Positions 7,285-16,034 of a stretch of 64,000 nucleotides of DNA are shown in pieces. This DNA is from Apodemia mormo (Eukaryota; Arthropoda; Insecta; Lepidoptera; Riodinidae). The position numbers and the translations under genes are program-made. Location: positions 10,001-74,000 of the forward strand of contig JAUPFN010000018.1 in NCBI GenBank assembly GCA_036924255.1, written 5' to 3'. The notes beneath the pieces were generated by a model, which was not told the origin of the DNA, searched no databases, and saw nothing but the letters and a program-made list of their open reading frames with translations. Every line of letters starts with the position of its first letter. Position 1 is the stretch's first letter.

Positions 7285-10200
7285 TTACGGGGGACGGAAG
7301 AGTTGTCGATAAGCCCTTCGACGGGCCCCCACGCGTCTTCGGCGGATCTGGGAGGAGAGGGCAGAACCTTCCCTTTCCCTTTCCGCTGACTCCTTCCGCG
7401 ACACCACGTCCTCGCAGAAGGAGCGTACTGCCGTCCAAGCATCTTCGCTCTCAACCATAGCATTTGCAACGGTCGGGAGCGAAAGATCTTCTCCAATAGC
7501 GTTGCGTAGGACACGACGCTGCACTGCCCAACCATGGCATTCCTCTAACGTGTGCTGCGCCGTGTCCTCGCTGCCCCCACAATGGTGGCATTCAGAGGTT
7601 GGCTCGCGCCCCGCAATGTGACACAGGTACTTTCCAAAACACCCATGTCCAGAAAGCACCTGCGTCAGGCGGAACGTGAGAGACCCATGCCGCCTGTCCA
7701 ACCATTTCTCCAGTACTGGCCGAATGGCCTCGATTGTCCAATGTCCGGCCGTTGGTTCGGCCAGCCTCCTCTTCCACCTCTCGATTAAAGCCTGCCTGGC
7801 GCGGGATTTCCACGCTTCCGATACAATCGGTAGGTCACCGCGAGACCGGAGCTCGATGCGACGCTCGTACGCCCCCGCGAGCAGTGCAGCCTGGAGATCC
7901 CATGGTGGTGAACCCGCCAGGACGCACGCTGCCTCATAGGAGATTGTGCGGTATCCTCTAATGGCTCTTACCGCCACAACCCGCTGCGGTTTTCGTAGCA
8001 GGGTAATATTCGCCGCCGAAAGTGTAGGGGCCCAAACTGGGGCCCCATATAGAGCCATTGCACGCACAACCCCCATGTAGAGTCGACGGCATGCATCACT
8101 CGGACTACCGATGTTTGGCAGCAATCTCCCTAGGGCGCCGGCAGCGGCCATAAGACGAGGCACCAGGCGTTGGAAGTGTGCGCGGAAACTCCACCGGCTA
8201 TCGAGGACAAGCCCGAGGTACTTCATATCGGGCTTGACCTCGATACGAACGCCGCTCACTACAATGTGGGCCCCAGGAGGTGGCGCAGCCCGCCGCCCAT
8301 GAAAACAAAGGGCTTCAGATTTCTCAAGCGCCACCTCGAGACCCAGCGCACGAATACGACCGACAACTATAGCCACGCCAGCTGTAGCTAGACGGGCGGA
8401 CTCACGGTAATTAACACCTCGGGCGGTGACAAGAGTGTCATCGGCGTAACATGTCACTCCAAGGCCCGAAGGGAGGGCGCCCCTTAGCACCCAGTCATAA
8501 CCGATGTTCCACAAGAGCGGACCGAGGACCGATCCCTGTGGAACACCGCACGACATCTCCCTTCTGCCTTGTGTGCCATCTCGCCTCGTATAGTTCACCC
8601 ACCTATCACTCAGATAATTCTCCAGTAGCCGGCGGAGATATAGAGGCACTCGATGATATTTTAGTGCCTCTCTAATACAAGACCACGGCAGAGTGTTAAA
8701 GGCGTTAGCGATGTCTAAAGAAATTGCTATCAACACTCCGCCGCGGGCAACCACCTCTTCCGAATCGGCCTTGACACTTAGGATTGCGTCGATTGTTGAA
8801 CGGCCGGTTCGGAATCCATATTGGGCATCAGCCAAATTAGGACCTATGCAACGTAGGTGCTCGACCAGGCGGGCAGCAATTATCCTCTCGAACAGCTTGG
8901 CCGCCTCGTCGAGCAGCACAATAGGACGGTATGCTGAAGGTGATTCCACAGGGCGCCCATCCTTTCTCAGCAACACGAGTCCACCCGTCTTCCATATGGT
9001 GGGGAATCGTCCTGACACTAAGCAGGCTTGGAACAGCCGTCCTAGTCGTTCCCCGAGGACTTCTAGGGTCATAACTAAAACTCGACCGTGAATGCCGTCC
9101 GGTCCGGGTGCAGTGTTTTTTGTCCGGAGTTTATCCACGGCCGCATCAAACTCAGCCGGTGTAATTCGCGGCACCTCATTATCCTCTTCTTCAGCACTTT
9201 CGCTGACAGACAGTGGTACCATCACGGGAGGAATGTGTTCCGCCCGAATTGGAAAGAGGGCGGACACCACATCCTCCAGGAAACTGGGCTCCAAACTCTG
9301 CATTACAGGTTGCGCCCACGGACGGAGTTTTCCTCTAACCGTTTTGTATGGTCGCCCCCACGGATCGCGATCCAGTGTCTGAAGAAGTTCCTCCCTCGCA
9401 CGAGACTTGGACCTACTAATGGAGATTTTCAGCATTCTTTTCTTTTCTCTGTAGGCTGCATATAAGTTTGCTTCCGCAGTCTCGTCTCGGATGCGTCTTC
9501 GCCGAGATCTTGTATATTGGCGCCTGGCCGCCACGCAGTCAGTTCGAAGTGCGGCTATTTCTTCCGACCACCAATATACTTGTCGTCGGGTGGGTGGCGG
9601 TCTTGATCTGGGCATTGCAGCGTCACACACCTTCGTCATTGTGGCCCGGAACCATTCCGCCTCTACATCCACCTCTACAGGCCCAGCGGGTAGATCTTGC
9701 CAGGCCTGGACCACGGCAGCTTCCATCAGTATGTCTTTGTCAAGACGTCTTAACGTCCATCGAGGAAGCGGTGGAGTATTACCAGCAGGCATACTCGTTG
9801 ACGAGGTGGACACGTCAAACCTTATGTATTGGTGGTCTGACAACGTTTCCACCCCGTCTAGGACCCTCCAGTTTCGAACGCATCTTGCGACAGCAGGGCT
9901 AGCAAACGAGATGTCCACTATAGACCCGCCCTGCTGTCTTACGCAAGTGTAAGTTGAACCCTCGTTTAAGACACAGCAGCCGACTGAAAGGATCCATTCC
10001 TCCAGCACGTCACCCCGTGGGTCAGAAACAGGGGACCCCCAGGCCGCAGATTTGGCGTTGAAGTCCCCCATCACAAGTACCGGGTGAGGACTGGTCCGTC
10101 TAAGTTGGACTTCCATCTCGCCCAGAAATGACTCAAAGTCACTAAGGTGACGATTGGGAGAGAAATAGACTCCCACTACGACAATTCCTCTCCATTCTAT

Positions 10201-10440
10201 TGCAACGAATCCTCGGCCCCTGCACAATATTTTGAAGGCTGGGGCTGAGAACGACACTATTATTGCTACCAAGCCATCCGCATCCGCGACCCAGTTTTCT
10301 CGAGGGGGGATGAAGTATGGCTCAGCAGCTACCACAAGCTCTATGTTCCACTGCGCCATGGACTGCAGAAGAAGATCTTGCGCCCCGGCACAGTGGTTTA
10401 GGTTCGTCTGAAGGAAGCGATGAATGGTGTAACTATCCAT
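7285..10440 (-). CDS. ORF2 endonuclease/reverse transcriptase of E3 (1051 aa)
   Basis: Telomere-directed target-primed retrotransposition enzyme. ATG at 10440-10438 overlaps the ORF1 stop (TAATG). APE-like endonuclease: QTNLN near residue 12, AEPY with Glu 40, MGDFNAKS, LSDH. RT: YRPIVLLDEAAKLFERII, SLDIANAF, CGVPQGSVLGPLLWN, YADD at residues 665-668. C-terminal zinc finger CHHC-x8-H-x4-C before the final 90 or so residues. No RNase H domain, as usual for the R1 clade. Full length and uninterrupted, with all catalytic motifs present, so potentially active. Closest in layout to SART-family ORF2; TRAS-type proteins are similar, but orientation and TAATG favour SART. Confidence 0.95.
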   Translation of the reverse strand: MDSYTIHRFLQTNLNHCAGAQDLLLQSMAQWNIELVVAAEPYFIPPRENWVADADGLVAIIVSFSAPAFKILCRGRGFVAIEWRGIVVVGVYFSPNRHLSDFESFLGEMEVQLRRTSPHPVLVMGDFNAKSAAWGSPVSDPRGDVLEEWILSVGCCVLNEGSTYTCVRQQGGSIVDISFASPAVARCVRNWRVLDGVETLSDHQYIRFDVSTSSTSMPAGNTPPLPRWTLRRLDKDILMEAAVVQAWQDLPAGPVEVDVEAEWFRATMTKVCDAAMPRSRPPPTRRQVYWWSEEIAALRTDCVAARRQYTRSRRRRIRDETAEANLYAAYREKKRMLKISISRSKSRAREELLQTLDRDPWGRPYKTVRGKLRPWAQPVMQSLEPSFLEDVVSALFPIRAEHIPPVMVPLSVSESAEEEDNEVPRITPAEFDAAVDKLRTKNTAPGPDGIHGRVLVMTLEVLGERLGRLFQACLVSGRFPTIWKTGGLVLLRKDGRPVESPSAYRPIVLLDEAAKLFERIIAARLVEHLRCIGPNLADAQYGFRTGRSTIDAILSVKADSEEVVARGGVLIAISLDIANAFNTLPWSCIREALKYHRVPLYLRRLLENYLSDRWVNYTRRDGTQGRREMSCGVPQGSVLGPLLWNIGYDWVLRGALPSGLGVTCYADDTLVTARGVNYRESARLATAGVAIVVGRIRALGLEVALEKSEALCFHGRRAAPPPGAHIVVSGVRIEVKPDMKYLGLVLDSRWSFRAHFQRLVPRLMAAAGALGRLLPNIGSPSDACRRLYMGVVRAMALYGAPVWAPTLSAANITLLRKPQRVVAVRAIRGYRTISYEAACVLAGSPPWDLQAALLAGAYERRIELRSRGDLPIVSEAWKSRARQALIERWKRRLAEPTAGHWTIEAIRPVLEKWLDRRHGSLTFRLTQVLSGHGCFGKYLCHIAGREPTSECHHCGGSEDTAQHTLEECHGWAVQRRVLRNAIGEDLSLPTVANAMVESEDAWTAVRSFCEDVVSRKESAEREREGSALSSQIRRRRVGARRRAYRQLFRPP

Positions 10441-10442
10441 TA
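10438..10442 (-). promoter_or_regulatory. TAATG stop-start coupling site, E3
   Basis: TAA (10442-10440) and ATG (10440-10438) overlap by one base. Conserved in this divergent subfamily although the surrounding ORF1 tail (EAMDT) differs from that of E15/E16 (EAMETK). Confidence 0.88.
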
Positions 10443-12476
10443 CGTATCCATCGCTTCTCTCGGTTCCGTCTGTGACGTAGTAGCCACGTCGGTTTGGACT
10501 CTAATAGCCCCTCTTCTATTTTTCCTTTTAGCCGTGGCTTTACCACATGTTTTGGCTCCGGCTCGATGATCAGCTGGACGTCCCGCAGTAGCACAGATTG
10601 AGCAATGCGGAGCGGTATTGCATCCGGCTGATTTGTGACCCTTTTGGCCGCAGCGAAAGCATTCCTCGCTGCGGTCAACTGTAGAGGCACATTGCACTAC
10701 CACGTGTCCTACTTCCAGGCACCTAAAGCATCTCATGGGCTTTTTGGGCAAAACGTGAACCTGCGCTGAGACCCAGCCTACCAACAACCGGGAACTCGCC
10801 ACAGCTTGTGCTGCTGCTACTGGGCAACGCAGGAAAAGCGAGCCCTGTCCCCACTGGGTGCGACGAATTTCACCCGCCCGCACTTGATCAGTGCCACAGC
10901 CCCCAACACGAGCGACAGCTTCTATTACTTCGGCCACCGTTACGGAGTCGTCTAGTCCGGTAATCCTTAGATCCGCACATTTCACCGGCCTGACAACTCG
11001 GACGCTTTCGGCGGGAAGTACCTCCTTGAGTTTTTCGACAAGAAGGTCTGCCTTATCGCCGCTCACCGCTTTGGGCAGTTCCAAAATGCGGGCTCCAGTA
11101 GCAGCCTTTTTAAATGTTAACGCCGGTATTCCAAGCTCACTTAGAGAGACGCGCTGCTTTGCTTGACTTAGAATGTCTGCGTAGGAAGCACCCTTTTCCT
11201 CTGCCCCTGGCTGCAGCGTCAGTACAACTGCAGCTGATTTAGGAGGACGCAGCTTTGGCGGCTGCGGCTTTGCATTCTTAGGTTTCGGCGCAGATGTACT
11301 AGGCACAGCGGCTTGTGTCACTGGTGCTCTAGCTTGGGTGACTTTGCGCTTCCTTCGTTTTTTGTTTTGGACTTTGGTCCACTCCTCTTCTCTTGCCTCT
11401 GCATGCACGGTTGGCGTTTTCGTTTGCTCGGACACCCTTGGAATACTGGCCGAATTTTCACCTTTCTGCTTACGCTTACCCTTAGAAGGGCCCGGCTCCT
11501 GTGATAGACCATTGGCTGCATTATTTGCCGCTGCCTTAAACGAAGTAACGGCTGTTTTTGAGGCCAATGGGGGCCGAAGATTCTTTTCAGGGAGCAGACG
11601 AGACTCAATCCCAGCAAGCTTGGCGTCAAACATGCCACCGATCTCTAACATTATCGACTTTCGAAACTCGCCTTCCGTCATCGCTCTCTCCTCTGCGGAC
11701 TGTGGTGGCGGTCGCGTTAAGTCTTTCCTCAAACTCGCAAATTCTCCCCGTAACGCTGCTAGCTCTGCCCTTAGGCGCTCGTTATCAGCCCGCAGCGTTT
11801 TCGTTTCGTCATTGACTGTCCTAGTTTTGAGGACCAGAACAGTCTCCCGAACCGCACTCGCAGCATCTTTTAGGGCCCGCACGAAAGTTCCCTTTAAATT
11901 GCCCGATTTTGAGGCAATTTTCAAGATAACCTCGAGGCCATCCTCTGCCCTCTTGCTCAGCGCCTCCATATCCAGATCTGTTACTTCTGCATGGGGCAGT
12001 GCTGGGGGATGAGCTCTGATTTTACGCGTTAAGATCTCAACCTCGTCCTCAACCGATGGGCGTGGTGCTTCTTTCATGAAAAGGGCTTGTTTATTCTTGC
12101 CACGTTTCGTTCCTCCTTTAAGAGCCCCCGACCGGGCGTCTGAATCACTGCTGGAATATCCTGAGTTATCCAGCACTGCATCTACCTTACTCCTCGGCCT
12201 TTTACGGCTAGCATACTCCAACTGCATCGGCGACGGTGGCCTCGATGCGTCAGACGCGACAGATCCGCTATAGGTTCGAAGCCGCGTTAAGCGGACTACC
12301 GGCACCAATTTAGCGCTCTTTTCCTCCTCTTGGCCTTCACGGCCACCTCCCGTCTTATTCTCCTCCAGGCCTTTATGGCCTCCCTCTTCATTGTAGCCTT
12401 CACGGCTCTCCCTCTCGTCGTTTTGGCCTTCTCGGCCCTCCACCAATACGTCAAAAGTGTTTTTTGTAGTTGCCAT
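10440..12476 (-). CDS. ORF1 Gag-like protein of E3 (678 aa)
   Basis: RNA-binding Gag partner of the E3 ORF2. I start at ATG 12476-12474; an in-frame GTG four codons upstream is not needed. The N-terminus has scattered GREGQ-type repeats (12330-12450). Then a Ser/Asp-rich region, heptad-rich helices (LRADNERLRAELAALRGEF), Lys-rich linkers, RRM-like Gag core, and knuckles CFRCLEVGHVVVQC and CFRCGQKGHKSAGC plus a third Cys/His cluster. Unlike almost every other full-length ORF1 here, it lacks the GRGRPP AT-hook-like motif, having TKRGKNKQ at that point instead. Intact. Confidence 0.92.
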   Translation of the reverse strand: MATTKNTFDVLVEGREGQNDERESREGYNEEGGHKGLEENKTGGGREGQEEEKSAKLVPVVRLTRLRTYSGSVASDASRPPSPMQLEYASRKRPRSKVDAVLDNSGYSSSDSDARSGALKGGTKRGKNKQALFMKEAPRPSVEDEVEILTRKIRAHPPALPHAEVTDLDMEALSKRAEDGLEVILKIASKSGNLKGTFVRALKDAASAVRETVLVLKTRTVNDETKTLRADNERLRAELAALRGEFASLRKDLTRPPPQSAEERAMTEGEFRKSIMLEIGGMFDAKLAGIESRLLPEKNLRPPLASKTAVTSFKAAANNAANGLSQEPGPSKGKRKQKGENSASIPRVSEQTKTPTVHAEAREEEWTKVQNKKRRKRKVTQARAPVTQAAVPSTSAPKPKNAKPQPPKLRPPKSAAVVLTLQPGAEEKGASYADILSQAKQRVSLSELGIPALTFKKAATGARILELPKAVSGDKADLLVEKLKEVLPAESVRVVRPVKCADLRITGLDDSVTVAEVIEAVARVGGCGTDQVRAGEIRRTQWGQGSLFLRCPVAAAQAVASSRLLVGWVSAQVHVLPKKPMRCFRCLEVGHVVVQCASTVDRSEECFRCGQKGHKSAGCNTAPHCSICATAGRPADHRAGAKTCGKATAKRKNRRGAIRVQTDVATTSQTEPREAMDT

Positions 12477-12959
12477 TTTTGTTCCCACGAGTAAAGAACT
12501 GACTAAAAACTGCCTAAAAGGCGCCTACATTATCGCGCCCCGGGGGTCGGCCGGTACCCGGGCGGGTCCACACTAGCGACTGATAAACCCGTCAGCCATA
12601 CATCCCGACTTGAGCCGGTCTGCAAACCTCCTCGCGGTGCGTCTCCGCTTGAGGTTCGGGGAATTTTTTATAGAGGTTATCTTCCTCGCGGCCCGGCCAA
12701 TTAAGGCAAGGCCCTCGGGTCCAGGATCATTGGCCGATAGACGTGATCACCGACACCTCCTCTGGACTTACGATGTCACGAGCAGGCCGACAGGGCTAGT
12801 GCCAGCGATTGCCCGCGCTTACTCCAAATCCACTGCGCCTTCTGAGAACAGAGGGACACGTGGAGGAGAGTTTGGTCCAATTAGCTTCCCCAAGGTGCTG
12901 GCTTGCACCCCAGGTACTAGAGCCCCCCCGCCACGACAAGGCTTGGAACCATGGGGGGG
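12477..12959 (-). promoter_or_regulatory. 5' UTR / probable internal promoter of E3
   Basis: 483-base leader with the shared C-run tip at 12953-12959. The terminal uORF is only 11 codons here (MVPSLVVAGGL then TAG). It is longer than the gag-only leader (about 280-300 bases), and the inner part is homologous only to the leaders of E12, E15 and E16. Contains a GC-rich block (about 12515-12570) with GGCGCC and CCGGTACCCGG palindromes. Confidence 0.6.
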
Positions 12960-13041
12960 AACCTAACCTAACCTAACCTAACCTAACCTAACCTAACCTA
13001 ACCTAACCTAACCTAACCTAACCTAACCTAACCTAACCTAA

Positions 13042-13043
<2 letters not shown>
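12960..13043 (-). repeat. Telomeric (TTAGG)n tract, 84 nt
   Basis: AACC(TAACC)16 between E3 and E4. Confidence 0.98.
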
Positions 13044-13072
<29 letters not shown>

Positions 13073-15859
13073 GTTTTCGCAGGAGAAATGCACTTACGCA
13101 CAACCGGGCCACTTTACGCGGCCCGAGTGTGGGACTCGCCTAAAACCGGCTCTACCCACTAAAACTCCTGCGCCCGCTTCACTGTGCCGGCTATGGCGGG
13201 GAGGTGGTAACCCTTGCACACTATTCCAGCACCCCACCGGCACTCGCCAGCTTACCGGCGACCTTCCCTGCCAAGGAGAGCCTCAGCAATCATCACAGAG
13301 GCGCGCGGTGAGCGGAATCACCGTGCGCATCTCCAGTTGGTACTAGGTACCTTGGTCTTTCTGCGGGGGCAGAGTGACCTTTTCTCCCGGAGGAAGGAGT
13401 CACTCCATCGCTTCCTCCTGCGACGCCCCTGTTAAAATTGGGGCGGACGCTGTTGACGTCTTTGTGGCAGTGGCTCTTCCTTTCCTTTTAGCCTTGGGCA
13501 GGGTCCCCTTACAAGCAAGAGACCCAACCCTATGACCTGCTGGAAGATGCGCTGCCGAGCACACGGAGCACTTAGGTTCACCGTTACAGTCGGTGGCCTT
13601 GTGCCCCTTTTGACCGCAGCGAAAGCACTCGTCGCTGCGGTCGACGTCTGAGGTGCATTGCACCGCTGTGTGCCCAACCATGAGGCACCGGTAGCAGCGC
13701 AGGCGCTTAAAAGGTAGAACCCGCACCCGCGCTACTACCCAACCCACCAAAAGCTTTGATTTTGCGACTAACTTCGCCGCGGCCACTGGGCAACGAACAA
13801 ACAAGGTGCCGCTGCCCGACAGGGAGAATCGAAGGCGCCCCGCCTTGACGGAGTCGACGGGGCAACCCCCACATTTAGCCACGGCCTCTGCCACCTCTGC
13901 CACGGTTATAGAATCGTCCAACCCAGAAATGCGCATTTCAGCGCATTTTTCGGGCCGGGCGATTCTTACGGTATCTGCCGGCAAGACCTCCCGCAGCTTT
14001 GTAGCCAGTTGGTCAGCCTTGTCGGCGCTTGTGGCCCCCGGAACTTCTAATATACGGGCACCAGTTGCCCCCTTCCTTAATTTTAGGCCTGGGATGCCCA
14101 ACTCGGCAAGCGACACCTTGTCCCTCGCACGAGTTAGGACGGCCGCATAGGTTTCGCCTTTTTCCGCCGCACCAGGCTGCAGCGTCAGAACGACAGCCGC
14201 AGACCGGGGCGGGCGCAACCGTGGCTCCATCCTCTCCTTGTCTTTCTTCTTCCTCGACCTTGGCTTTGTCAGGGAAGACGAGGCCTTTTCCTTCGCTGTT
14301 TCTTTTCCCTTCCTCGTTTTCTTCTTCACCTTTTTCTTTTGGCCTACTCGGGTCCACCCCTCCTCGTTTGGAGCGTCCCGAGCGGCAGAAGAAGGCGCCG
14401 GTGCCGTTACTTGGGCCACAACGGGCTGGACACTATGACTCTTGCCCTTGCCCGTGCCCTTGCCCTTGGTGGGCTTGGGCTTCTGCGACCCAGCGACTAC
14501 ATCGGCGGCGGTCGTCATCGTCATTTTGGTGGTGTCCGAAGTTGGTTCAGCAACTGGCACCTCTTCCGTCACTTCTATATCCCCGCGTAATGGGGGCCTT
14601 ATTCTCCTCTCCGGCAGTAGCCGGTCCGCGACAGAGGCCATCTTGGCGTCCATCATGTTGCCAACCTGCAGCATGATGCGACCCAACATGGCCTCCTCTC
14701 CGTCTTCGGTATGGCTCTTCTCGGGTTCGGCTTTGCGCCTGCCCAGTTCGCCGCGGATTTCGGCTATCTCCGCTCGCAGTTCCGCTATCTGCTTCTCTTG
14801 ACGGTAGTTCGCTGAGCGGAGTAGATCAACCTCCTCATTAGTGGTGCGTTCTTTCAATGCTGCAACCGCATCTTGGATGGCCCATGCCGCTTGTTTAAGG
14901 GCACGCACCATTGTGCCCTTAAGGTTTTTAGATTTTTGAGCCACGCTCAGGATGAGGTCGCAACCTTTCTGAGCGTGGGCGGCAAGGTCCTCAGCGGAGC
15001 GCTCCTCCTTTCTCGATACTTCGAGGGTTTTGGCCATGGAGAGTATTTGCTCCTCGGCCAAAACCCCGATTTCCTCCTTTTTTGCCTGCAAGAAGGCTTC
15101 TTTCGCTTTCCGTAGGCCGACGTAGGCGCCCGTTGTGGGTGGGCGCCCTCTTGTACGTTTCGCCGGCCCCGTTTGCGACAACTCCTCTCCAGCCGTGTCG
15201 TCAGAGTCCAGCCCGGATTCATGTTCACCCGGGCCGGGCCTCTTCCTTCTTAGCCGGCCGGTTACCTCGACAGTTGAACTGTCAGAGTCCAAGTCTACGC
15301 CGTGGTCTTTGGATGAGACACACGCCCCCGTGGCATGCGCCCCAGCCTCAAAATCGTCATTGTCCAGATCGTAAAGTGAATCGTAGTCCAGTTCGGAATC
15401 GCCAGTGTTATCGGTGCGCAGACCGGCAGACCGCCGGCCCGCGAAGCAGTTTTTGCCCCCCCCAGAGTACGTGGGGCTGCCGGCACCCGAGGGCGCCGGG
15501 AGGGATTCCCCGGCTTTGCCGGGACCCTCCTGGGTAGACCTTTGAAAACTGCTGTGCTTCATTGTGTTTTGGTGGCCCATTCCGGGTGGGCCTACCCCCG
15601 TCTCGTCAGCGCTCGCCCGATAACCCTACGCCGCGGCACGCCGACCGCGGTTTCGGGGTGATTTTTTAGAGAGGTTTTCTTCCTCCCAGCCCCACAATGG
15701 GCTCCCGGAAACCGGGTTATAAGTGCCGCATCCAAACGCCGTTCTCATGAAGAGAACGGAAAGGAGCGGCGTAGTGGTCCAATTAGTTCCCCAAGGTGCT
15801 GGATTGCACCCCAGGTACTAAGCCCCCCCGCCACGACAAGGCTTGGAACCATGGGGGGG
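13044..15859 (-). mobile_element. E4: complete gag-only element with U6atac fused to its 5' tip
   Basis: Poly(A) 29 nt (13044-13072), 3' UTR 13073-13399, ORF1 13400-15580, 5' UTR 15581-15859. The complete C-run tip is present, but instead of telomeric repeat it is preceded (sense) by an 87-nt U6atac copy. E17 is a near-identical sister with a normal 5' junction, so the snRNA was added during E4's own insertion. Confidence 0.93.
13400..15580 (-). CDS. ORF1 Gag-like protein of E4 (726 aa)
   Basis: Gag-only protein, presumed RNA-binding and telomere-directed. ATG at 15580-15578 (MGHQNTM), in frame with a second ATG at codon 7. Same plan as E2: Gly/Ser-rich head with PTYSGGGKNCF, acidic stretch, AT-hook-like KRTRGRPP, heptad-rich helices, Lys-rich linker, RRM-like core, two CCHC knuckles (CYRCLMVGHTAVQC, CFRCGQKGHKATDC) and a third Cys/His cluster. 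Ends EEAME with TGA. Uninterrupted. Same length as E17 ORF1 and nearly the same sequence; the two differ mainly in the Lys-rich linker. Confidence 0.92.
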   Translation of the reverse strand: MGHQNTMKHSSFQRSTQEGPGKAGESLPAPSGAGSPTYSGGGKNCFAGRRSAGLRTDNTGDSELDYDSLYDLDNDDFEAGAHATGACVSSKDHGVDLDSDSSTVEVTGRLRRKRPGPGEHESGLDSDDTAGEELSQTGPAKRTRGRPPTTGAYVGLRKAKEAFLQAKKEEIGVLAEEQILSMAKTLEVSRKEERSAEDLAAHAQKGCDLILSVAQKSKNLKGTMVRALKQAAWAIQDAVAALKERTTNEEVDLLRSANYRQEKQIAELRAEIAEIRGELGRRKAEPEKSHTEDGEEAMLGRIMLQVGNMMDAKMASVADRLLPERRIRPPLRGDIEVTEEVPVAEPTSDTTKMTMTTAADVVAGSQKPKPTKGKGTGKGKSHSVQPVVAQVTAPAPSSAARDAPNEEGWTRVGQKKKVKKKTRKGKETAKEKASSSLTKPRSRKKKDKERMEPRLRPPRSAAVVLTLQPGAAEKGETYAAVLTRARDKVSLAELGIPGLKLRKGATGARILEVPGATSADKADQLATKLREVLPADTVRIARPEKCAEMRISGLDDSITVAEVAEAVAKCGGCPVDSVKAGRLRFSLSGSGTLFVRCPVAAAKLVAKSKLLVGWVVARVRVLPFKRLRCYRCLMVGHTAVQCTSDVDRSDECFRCGQKGHKATDCNGEPKCSVCSAAHLPAGHRVGSLACKGTLPKAKRKGRATATKTSTASAPILTGASQEEAME

Positions 15860-15946
15860 AAAATGTGGTCAAGTTGTGCCTTAACCAATTTATGTGTTCC
15901 ATCCTTGTCAAGGGGAGTGCTAACCGTCTCTCCTTTCAATAGACAC
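15860..15946 (-). ncRNA. U6atac: U6atac snRNA retrocopy fused to the 5' end of E4
   Basis: Read on the minus strand from 15946, this 87-base block starts GTGTCTATTG and contains AAAGGAGAGAC, then GTTAGCACTCCCCTTGAC, then AAGGATGGAA. It matches the conserved 5' core of minor-spliceosome U6atac, including the region that pairs with U12-type 5' splice sites and U4atac. It continues GGTTAAGGCA and ends CACATTTT, like a Pol III transcript, directly followed by the E4 C-run tip. The 5' end abuts GGTT of the telomeric repeat. It is shorter than human U6atac in the 3' stem region; I cannot confirm the host's own sequence. Lacking its upstream promoter, it is probably not transcribed as an snRNA. Confidence 0.88.
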
Positions 15947-15978
15947 AACCTAACCTAACCTAACCTAACCTAACCTAA

Positions 15979-15980
<2 letters not shown>
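15947..15980 (-). repeat. Telomeric (TTAGG)n tract, 34 nt
   Basis: AACC(TAACC)6 between the U6atac copy of E4 and the E5 poly(A). Confidence 0.98.

Positions 15981-16034
<54 letters not shown>

Larger units (their letters stand above)
6942..12959 (-). mobile_element. E3: complete autonomous SART-like element, divergent subfamily
   Basis: Poly(A) 22 nt (6942-6963), 3' UTR 6964-7284, ORF2 7285-10440, ORF1 10440-12476, 5' UTR 12477-12959 with intact C-run tip. All parts are open and full length. Both proteins are clearly diverged from the E12/E15/E16 group, while the first 80 bases and the 3' stem are shared. This is the only copy of its subfamily here. Confidence 0.94.

Noticed and set aside
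15860..15946. Major-spliceosome U6 in place of U6atac
   Set aside because: The block has GTTAGCACTCCCCTTGAC and AAGGAGAGAC, typical of U6atac, not the U6 ACAGAGA box and its following GATTAGCATGGCCCC.
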